Shown piece after piece: positions 7,952-16,300 of a stretch of 64,000 nucleotides of DNA (positions are counted from its first letter, which is position 1; every line of letters begins with the position of its first letter). The notes beneath the pieces were generated by a model. That model made no database searches. It had not been told where the DNA came from and was given only the letters and a program-made list of their open reading frames with translations. A program made the translations under genes and the position numbers. The stretch spans positions 372,001 to 436,000 of the forward strand of contig JACRMT010000004.1 of assembly GCA_016214855.1 (NCBI GenBank), given 5' to 3'. The DNA comes from Nitrospirota bacterium (GTDB lineage Bacteria; Nitrospirota; Thermodesulfovibrionia; Thermodesulfovibrionales; UBA6898).

Positions 7952-8464
7952 TTATATGATCTGTTTGGCAGCAGCAACTGCCTTTTCATAATCCGGGTGG
8001 TCCGTTATCTCGGGAACGATCTCAACATAGCGTATCACGTCGCCTCTGTCCAGCACAAAGATCGCCCTGGCAAGCAGGCGCAGCTCCTTTATCAGCACGC
8101 CATACGCCATACCAAAACCTGCATCCCGATGATCCGAAAGTGCCTTTGCCTTGTCAATGCCGGCACTGGTGCAGAATCTTGCGACAGCAAACGGCAGGTC
8201 CATGCTTACATTCAGGACCATGACGTCACCCGGAAGACCGGCAGCCTCTGTGTTAAACCTGCGCAGCTGGAGGTCACAGACCGGGGTGTCCAGCGACGGC
8301 GTCACGCTGATCAATTTGACCTTTCCTGAAAGATCCTTCAGGCCAAATGGCTTCATCTCTCCGTCCAGGAGACTGAAGTCCGGAGCCTTATCGCCCGGTT
8401 TGAGAGCAGGACCGAGCAGTGTAAGGGGGCTGCCCTGAAATGTTATTACTCCGCTTCTCTCCAT
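7952..8464 (-). CDS. tpx: Thiol peroxidase (Tpx-type atypical 2-Cys peroxiredoxin)
   Basis: A 170-residue peroxiredoxin that reduces hydrogen peroxide and alkyl hydroperoxides using thioredoxin. The peroxidatic motif TPSLDTPVCDLQLRRFN and the resolving Cys in ARFCTSAGI are both present, as in the Tpx subgroup, and the length is normal. It sits between the nitroreductase (15 bp upstream) and the superoxide dismutase (21 bp downstream). The operon therefore handles superoxide and then the peroxide made from it. An AAGGAGGA-like ribosome-binding site precedes the start. Confidence 0.92.
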   Translation of the reverse strand: MERSGVITFQGSPLTLLGPALKPGDKAPDFSLLDGEMKPFGLKDLSGKVKLISVTPSLDTPVCDLQLRRFNTEAAGLPGDVMVLNVSMDLPFAVARFCTSAGIDKAKALSDHRDAGFGMAYGVLIKELRLLARAIFVLDRGDVIRYVEIVPEITDHPDYEKAVAAAKQII

Positions 8465-8479
8465 ATATATCCTCCTCCT

Positions 8480-9109
8480 TTAATAACTGTCAAACGTCAC
8501 AAAATCCTCAAAACTCTTCCTGTACGCCCTGGGCAGAAGGGTTATACCAGACCTCAGGTATCCAACCGTGATCAGCATGGGGATGATCTTGTCAGGCGGA
8601 ATAGTAAATTCTTTCTTGATGCAGTCCTCGTCAAAACCGTCCATGGGATGGGTTTCGAGCCCTAATCCTCTTGCTGCAAGCATGATGTTCATGGCGAGTA
8701 TTGACGTGTTCTTGACTGCAAAGACCTTCCGCCTGAGACTGTCCACAGTGCCGTACAGCCCCCCTGCCATGCCCTTATAAGTCTCAACCATCTCCGGTTT
8801 CATGTATCCGAGATCAACCCAGCTCTTGAGTACCGTCTCGATGCTCTGCTCCAGGGACCCGGGATCAGCGATCATGATAAGGACCGCAGAGGCCTCTTCA
8901 ATCTTCGGCTGATCATATGCGCACTTCCTCAGGGCTTTTTTCTTGTCATTGTCCTTAACCACAATGACTCTCCAGGGCTGGAGGTTCATCGAAGACGGCG
9001 CCAATTTCGCGGCTTCAATGAGCTCTCTGATCTTTTCATCAGACAGCTTCCGGCCCGGCTCGAAAAAATTGATCGAACGTCTCTCTTTTATCGCCTGTAT
9101 AACGTCCAT
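8480..9109 (-). CDS. Nitroreductase-family FMN oxidoreductase
   Basis: A flavoprotein of about 209 residues. The FMN-binding signature KERRSINFFEPGRKL begins near residue 6, and the active-site segment PSSMNLQPWR near residue 37; the C-terminal half carries the usual GLETHPMDGFD region. The frame opens at 9130, but the second Met at 9109 has a GGAG ribosome-binding site and matches the usual MDxxxAIKxRRS start. Family members reduce nitroaromatics, quinones or flavins with NAD(P)H; the physiological substrate is unknown. It is first in the operon with tpx and sod, suggesting a role in redox stress. A TTGACA-like -35 element lies on the minus strand at 9181-9186, without a convincing -10. Confidence 0.85.
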   Translation of the reverse strand: MDVIQAIKERRSINFFEPGRKLSDEKIRELIEAAKLAPSSMNLQPWRVIVVKDNDKKKALRKCAYDQPKIEEASAVLIMIADPGSLEQSIETVLKSWVDLGYMKPEMVETYKGMAGGLYGTVDSLRRKVFAVKNTSILAMNIMLAARGLGLETHPMDGFDEDCIKKEFTIPPDKIIPMLITVGYLRSGITLLPRAYRKSFEDFVTFDSY

Positions 9110-9323
9110 GCCACACTCCTTTCTCTCCATGACAGATTGGAAATTATGCTGATGGTACAGGTTACCACACTGGAATATACTGTCAAGACAAATACTGAAT
9201 TATCAATTCGCGGTATAAAAAAAGCCTTGAGAGGCGCGTTTCACCAGGTAATACAAGTGATATTACACTGAGCACTCGCGTCAGGAAAGATAGATCATAA
9301 TGCAGTAATTTATCACATAAAAG

Positions 9324-9350
9324 CAGCCCGCGGCCAATGACCGCAGGCTG
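9324..9350 (-). terminator. Rho-independent terminator ending the giant-protein operon
   Basis: On the minus strand, CAGCCTGCGG pairs with CCGCGGGCTG (10 bp with one G-T pair) around a 7-nt loop, followed by CTTTTAT. It lies about 40 bp after the stop codon of the last gene of the long exported-protein operon. Confidence 0.7.
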
Positions 9351-9389
9351 TGCTGCCTCATTTATCGCCCGCTCTTCGCTGACTCAATA

Positions 9390-10133
9390 CTAAAACCCCA
9401 TCCCTATCCCTCCGCCTGATGCCTTTCCTGTTCCCGTCAGAGAGATTGTTGCGTTACCACCATTCGAAAGTATATTAAAGCTCCCGTTATACACTATCGC
9501 ATTTGTCGGGGCAAACCGGACGGTAATGGCGCATGTTCCATTAGGAATCAGTGTCGCTCCAGTGCAGGTGTCGCTAATCTTGGTAAACGGAGCCGCAGGG
9601 GATGTGACTGAAGTTATCGTAAGATTTGCGGTACCCGTATTTCTTGCTGTCAAAGCTGCGTTTGCTGTTGTATTCACGGTAATTGTGCCGAAATTAAGCA
9701 GAGTGGCGCTTGGAGTCAATATCGGTGTTCCCACAGATACTAAGGTTATGTCTTTGATAGTATTGAGGAAAGGCTGACCGCCACTGTCGTGAAAAACATA
9801 TGCCGTGCCGGCTGCTGCGTCACAGGCAAGGCTGACATCGGTATGCTGAGCATTCGCTTCAATAAGACAGAGATTCGTCGTTGAACTGTCCGGATTCAGG
9901 CAATGGAAGGGCGGAGCCGCTCCTGAAAAAGCCTTGATTTTGTCGTGGGTTACGAGTGCTCCGGTTAACGGGTCAGTAACCTCGAGAACAAAGCCAAAGG
10001 GATTTGCTACTCCCTCTGACACAACCCGTATTATCCAGTTATTCTTAGTCTGAAGACAACCAGCCTCTTCACAATACCCTGTCCCTGTCAAAAGGGGAAG
10101 TAACAGCACCGCGCATATCCATATCTTCTTCAT
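9390..10133 (-). CDS. Exported protein with choice-of-anchor D-type Ig domain
   Basis: A 247-residue secreted protein. A signal peptide (MKKIWICAVLLLPLLTGTGYC) starts at the Met at 10133, which has a GGAGG ribosome-binding site; the upstream in-frame Met at 10202 lacks one. Residues ~25-125 begin with NNWIIRV and resemble the C-terminal module of the 2,834-residue and MopE-like proteins of the same operon. Residues ~135-235 form an ASPM/SPD-2/Hydin-like (choice-of-anchor D) beta-sandwich with LNFGTITVNTTANAALTARN and CTGATLIPNGTCAITVRFAP. The tail is glycine-rich and ends in Phe (GGGIGMGF). It is probably a small surface or periplasmic companion of the giant proteins. It is the last gene of the run. 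Confidence 0.75.
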   Translation of the reverse strand: MKKIWICAVLLLPLLTGTGYCEEAGCLQTKNNWIIRVVSEGVANPFGFVLEVTDPLTGALVTHDKIKAFSGAAPPFHCLNPDSSTTNLCLIEANAQHTDVSLACDAAAGTAYVFHDSGGQPFLNTIKDITLVSVGTPILTPSATLLNFGTITVNTTANAALTARNTGTANLTITSVTSPAAPFTKISDTCTGATLIPNGTCAITVRFAPTNAIVYNGSFNILSNGGNATISLTGTGKASGGGIGMGF

Positions 10134-10235
10134 TGTGCACCTCCATAGTAATTTAAAAGCATTCATTTCCCTTGGGTGAACCACACCTCTATCAAATTTC
10201 ATCAGGCCCCTCCCTTCCGTATGACCTCTTCGGCC

Positions 10236-10352
10236 TTAACATAGCAATAAACCTATGGCGTTCGAGATAATCTCAGAAATTTCCCGTTCGATCCTTATCT
10301 GATTTTCGGCAGTATGGATAAGCATCAGATATTCATTACTCACGACATCCAT
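10236..10352 (-). CDS. Possible 38-residue small protein between giant and Ig-domain genes
   Basis: ATG at 10352 with an excellent ribosome-binding site (AGGAGGTACGAT) and TAA at 10236-10238. The product has no signal peptide. It is acidic-amphipathic in the middle (IHTAENQIRIEREISEII) and ends in a short hydrophobic stretch with a terminal Cys (GLLLC). It fills a gap of more than 240 bp in an otherwise tightly packed operon. No family is recognised; it may be a real small protein or a translational coupler. Confidence 0.4.
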   Translation of the reverse strand: MDVVSNEYLMLIHTAENQIRIEREISEIISNAIGLLLC

Positions 10353-10378
10353 ATCGTACCTCCTGCTTGTCAATGTCC

Positions 10379-13300
10379 TCAATGCCGTATACCGAATATC
10401 TCAGATATGACCTCTGCACCTGTATGGTCATACGAGAAAATATAGCCCTTGCCTGCAGGCTCGTCATAAACGAAGGTGATATCCGCACTGCTGGCAGAAT
10501 CAAGAACCAGATACGGGTTCGTGGGAAGCAATACGGACCCAACCGGGACCAGAATATTGCTCTGTGCATCCAGAACTGCCACATATACCTGGTAAGAATC
10601 TGAAACAGCCAAATAGGTTGTATAGGCCTTCACAAGCCAATTGTCAGATATCCGGAAAAAGCTGTTTCTTGCCATCTGGCCGATTTCCGTATAGGTTTTT
10701 ACCACAAGAGCTTCACTGTTGCCGGCCTTATCAATTGAGTAAAAACGCAGATCTTCTGTAAAAGTAATTCTGATCGGAACCCCTGTATAAACAGTAGTCG
10801 GGGCACAGCCGATCCCAAGACAATAATATGTCCTATCACAGCCGGTTTCAGAATCTGCACAGGTGAGTGTCACGAATACTGAAGACCTGAACTGTCCGTC
10901 TGATGGCTCAGGAGTTGTTACCGGGGCTGTTACGTCTTTCGCAAACGTAGCGTTCACCGTTATATCACCATTAACCAGTACAACACATTCACCCACACCC
11001 GTACAGCCGCCTCCTGACCATCCGGTGAATATGGATAATGTGTCCGGAACTGCGGTCAAGGTCATTGTCACCTGCGGCAGGGAAGTCTCATCACAGTCAT
11101 TACCGCAGGTTATCCCCACAGGAAGACTGGTAACAGTGCCCGTCCCGTTGCCAAGCTTAACAACCCTCAACCGGTAGTGAATTGTTGTGTTTTCAGTCAC
11201 CGTATTGTTCGATAAATCAGCATCGTTTGTATCTGAAAGCACACGCGCAGTGTTGGTGATCACTCCGCTCACCATGGGGGCAGTAATGTTTACGACCACT
11301 ATTGCCGTATTGCCCGGAGCTGTTGCACCAAGGTTTCCGACAAGGCAACTAACCTTGCCGTCGGCTGCACTGCATGAGGGGTTTGACCCTGCAGGCTCAA
11401 AAGACGTGCCGGTGGGAAGTGTGTCCTCAAGCAGAACGCCGGCTGCTTTGTCAGGACCGTTGTTCGTCACTGTGTACGTGTATGTTATGACATTACCAAC
11501 GACAGCCGGGTCAGGGTTATCAGAAACCGTTACTGAGAGGTCAGCATGGCCGATAGCCCCGCCCTTCTTCGAACGCACACAGCGCACACCGAGGAGTTGG
11601 TCCTTTGCACGGGTTATCACATCACCGTTGCTGAAGGATACACCCCAGGCATACATCGGATTCAAGAGGGCTGTAGCAACGCTGGTCGTAGAACTCCAGT
11701 ACACGCCCTGACTCACAGCGGTAAATACTGCCGGATCTGTCGCCGGTTTGTTCCTGGTATCAACGGTGATGGATTCCAGTTCCCTCACATCAGGCAGACG
11801 CCAGTCAATTATTCCTGACAAGGCAGGGAATTCGAGATTTTCACAGTAATCCAGCGCGTCCAGCCACGTCTTGGCCACTGTTTCTCCCTGCAGCCAGATA
11901 AGGCCGGTGGCATTGTCCGAGACTGTCCCGTCCCCGTTTGTATGAAGGTCAGGATAGATCAGGGCCTTTCCGCGCACACAGCGTGTTAGCGACGTCGTTG
12001 TAACAGCATGGCCATCCGCATGACCCATAAAAAAGTCGAGGTTCCATGCCATTCCTGCACTGTCCTTATATTCCGTATCCACCCAGTAAGGAGCAGGATC
12101 CGCTGCAAGGAATGGGGCACTGAGGGACGGATTATAGATCCCAAAGTTAACAATGCTCAGAAGTTCCTTCTTGCTCGGCAGACGCCAGTCAGGATAGAAT
12201 CCGCCAGGATACAGCCCAAGGGACATTCCTTCACAATACGCCTTGGCCGCTGCCTTTGTCCTCAGCGCGTTATCATCGATCTTCTGCCACATCAGATGGG
12301 TATTATTATCGGTAACCGTGCCGTCGCCATTGTCAGTAATAGACATTGGGTTTGTAGCATAGTCTGCGTCTTCACCCGGGACATGCGGATTGGTGAAGGG
12401 TATAAGCTGACCTGAATCAGGGAATTTAATCTCGCACGCATCACCGATACCATCCCCATCCGTATCCGTCTGTTTCGGATTATTGACCAGCGGACAGTTG
12501 TCCACCCCGTTTAAGACGCCATCATTGTCCTTATCCGGGTCACACGCATCACCGAGGCCATCCCCATCCGTATCAAGCTGATCGGTATTCGCGATAAGCG
12601 GGCAGTTGTCCACCCCGTTTAAGACGCCATCATTGTCCTTATCCGGGTCACACGCATCACCGAGGCCATCCCCATCCGTATCAAGCTGATCAGGGTTATA
12701 AACAAGTGGACAATTGTCAATGCTGTCCGGGATCAGGTCTAAGTCATTATCAGAATCGACCTGGGTAACAACAGCGGACGTATTATTGGCCCTGTAATCA
12801 TCATTGGTTATAGAGCTGACTGTCACCGTATTTGTCATAAGTCCCGGTGTGCCCTGAGCCTGAATGATGAGGTCAACTATAACATCACTGCCGCTTGCCA
12901 GTGATCCAATTTCACAGATTGCTTTACCGAGATCGCACGCCCCGTTGTTCCAGGAACCGGAGACAAGAACAGTTCCGGCAGGAAGCACTTCGGAAAGTAC
13001 TACCCCTACGGCATCAAAAGGACCATTGTTATGCACCGTTGCCATAAACGGCACTGGAACATTCACAATCACCGGCGCTGCTGGACCGGTCGGACCAGTA
13101 AGGACAACAGAGAGCTCAGCCTCTCCCAGTGACCCTGCACGTCCTCCACGGACGCACCTGACAAGATACTGCTTAAGTGGTGAAATACTGTACTGGCTGT
13201 CTGTCTTCGTCCCTGCGGTAACACTCCCTTCCAGGAAATCAACTGTCCAGGCTTCTGCGCTGGCAGACTGCCTCGTTGTTGACGACCAGTAACGTGCGCT

Positions 13301-16300
13301 ATCAGCACCAATCAGTAGCGGGTTAATCGCAGGATCTGTTCTGTCCCTGGCGGCAAGAGACTGCAGCTCCTTGATATTGGGAAGCCGCCAATCATTCACA
13401 AGAGGTGATGTCGGCAATTCAAGATTCTCACAATAGCCCAGAGCCTCTTCCCATGTCCTCGGAGTATTATCATCCGACTGCTGCCACGTCAGCCCGGTAG
13501 TAAGATCAGAGACTGTGCCGTCAGTATTGTCCGTAAAACTGCCATAGACAATTTCAGTTTCCCGAACGCAGCGAACCCTTTGCGGAATACTCTTTGTATG
13601 AATATTCACAAAGCCACCCGCAAAGTCTATTGCCCATGCATCTGACGGTGCGCTGCTGAATGTATCACGCGACCAGTATTTCGCCGGCTCTGTACCCGGG
13701 AAATACAGAGCATCTATGGCAGGAGAGCTTTGACCGAAGTCGACAATACCCATAAGCTCTTTGACTGACGGCATCCGCCAGTCACCCACAAACCCGCCGA
13801 GCATCAGAGAAGAGCAATAGGCTCCCGCATCGTCCCATAAATATGAGGTATTGTTATCTTCTGCCTGCCACATGAGATGAGTGTTCAGGTCAGTAACCGT
13901 ACCGTCTCCATGGTCAATAAATAAAGGCAGATTAATCGCGTAGTCCGAGTCTTCGCCGAAGGTCTCGGTAAAATCACCAGTCTGACCGGTATCGGCAAGC
14001 CTGAGTTCGCAGGCGTCTCCGATTCCATCTCCATCCGTATCAGCCCGATCAGGGTTCGGCACAGAAGGACAATTGTCAATCCCGTTGGGAATACCGTCGC
14101 CATCCCGATCATCATCACAGGCATCGCCAATGCTATCCCCGTCGCTGTCGGCCTGTCCGGGATTCCAGACAAATGGACAGTTGTCCGCAACATCAGGGAT
14201 TCCATCCTCATCCGAATCAAGGATAAAGGTGGCTGTCACCGTAATATCTGCATTTATCAAGACCGAGCACGTTCCTGTTCCTGAGCACCCGCCACCTGAC
14301 CAGCCTTCAAAGACTGACCCGATACTCGGCACTGCGGTAAGAGCAACCTCAGGCGGACCGATTGGGAACGATTCACTATAATCATTGATTGCGGTATCTA
14401 TTCCTGAAGGAGAGCTCGTTACCTTCCCCGAGCCGGTCCCCTTCAAAGAAACTGAAAGCGTCTGATGGTCATATCCTGCAACCGTGCTGAGAGACACCGC
14501 GTTGTTCGATAAGTCGCCATCATGGGTCAGTGCTGTAACAGTAGCAGTATTCATAATCGTCGCCGGTGCAGACGGAGCAGCAATAACGATCGTCACCAGA
14601 ATGTCCCCACCAATTCCGATATCCCCTATTGCACAGGTCATTGTACCTGAGGAATTATCAATACAGCCCGTTCCTCCTGTCCAGTTTCCTGAGACGAATG
14701 TGCCGGCAGAATAGGTATCTGTCAGGACAACTTCGTGCGCCTCAAATGGCCCGTTATTGGAGACTGTTATCGAATAGGTAATATTGTTGTTCACAACAAC
14801 CGGGTCAGGTGAATCTGTTGCCGCAACCTTCTGCAGAGAGAGCTCTGCCTCTCCAATTGAACCCGATCTGCCTCCACGAACACACCGGATGCTCTTGAAG
14901 CCGTTCTTGAGGGCATAAGAAGTACCGCCGCTTGCAAAATCGGCGAACCAGGCATTATCAACATATTCCGAACTGGTCGTTGATGACCAATAGCCGGTTG
15001 CATTTACTCCATAGAAGAAAGAATTATCGACAGCGGCATTATTGGAAGCAGATGGTAAAGCATCATCAGCAATTGTCTCCAGTTCTCGTATATTCGGAGC
15101 TCTCCAGTCGGTTACGCCGCTGGCGCTGGGGAGTTCGAGATCCTCGCAATAGGAGATGGCCTGCTCCCATGTCCTGGATGTCGCAGGTGTCTGCTGCCAT
15201 ACAAGACCGGTAGAATTGTCCTGTATGGTGCCGTTTCCGTTATCGTGGAAATTATCAAATGATAAAGGAGTGTGCCTGACACACAAGACCCTGTATTTAT
15301 TATCTTTCCGTGAGAAAGTTGTCTGCCCGCTGCCAAAGTGCACGGCCCAGGCATTTATCTGGCCGTCGGCATATGTGGTGGCTGTCCAGTAGTTCTGCGT
15401 ATTCATGCCCGGGAAAATTGACGTCTCAACAGCCGGGTTCTTGAATTGGTAATTCACAATGCTGAGTAGTTCCTTCTTCTTTGGCAGTCGCCAGTCAGAA
15501 TGTCCTCCAGCAACAAGACTACCGCATACGTCAAGCTTTGCATTGGGATTGAACGCATCGGAAATACCCATTGCCTCATACCAGTTGTAGTTTGTATCGT
15601 CGTCAGCCCTCTGCCACATAAGATGCGTGTTCAGGTCTGTTACTGTGCCGTTGCCGTTGTTAATCAACGAAGGCGGGTAGATGAAATAATCGGAATCATC
15701 CCCCGTCACAGATGCATAGTGTGTGGTCTGGCCTGTATCAGGGAGTCTCAGTTCACAGGCATCCCCTACCCCATCATTATCAGTATCAGCCTGGTCTGTG
15801 TTGGGAACATATGGACAATTATCAATTGAATCCCATATAAGGTCATTATCGAAGTCAGAATCATATGCAAATATTGCGGTTACGGTAATGTTTGCGTTTA
15901 TCGTGACCTCACATGTATCGCCTTCCGGATCGCCCGTGCTGAGACAACCGCCTCCGGACCATCCCACAAATCTGGTCTGTGTCGCATCCGGAGGAGATAC
16001 GGAAGGCCGATTCGGCGTTGCGGTAAGGATCACCTTTTCCTCGAATGCATAGATATCAAAACATGCATCCTGCTGGTCACCCGGACAGTTAATCATGTTT
16101 CCGTCACCATCTATGCCGTCATGGTCTGCCGTCACCTGTCCCGGCACATCACCCTGCACTACAACCGTCAACACTGCTTCACGGCCGCCCCTGACGCAAC
16201 GGACATAGTTGGTTTCGTTCTTGTAAAACGGATATGAATAGCCATAGTCAAAATAGATGCCCCATGCAATAGTCTTATCAGCAACATTCGTCGTAGATGA

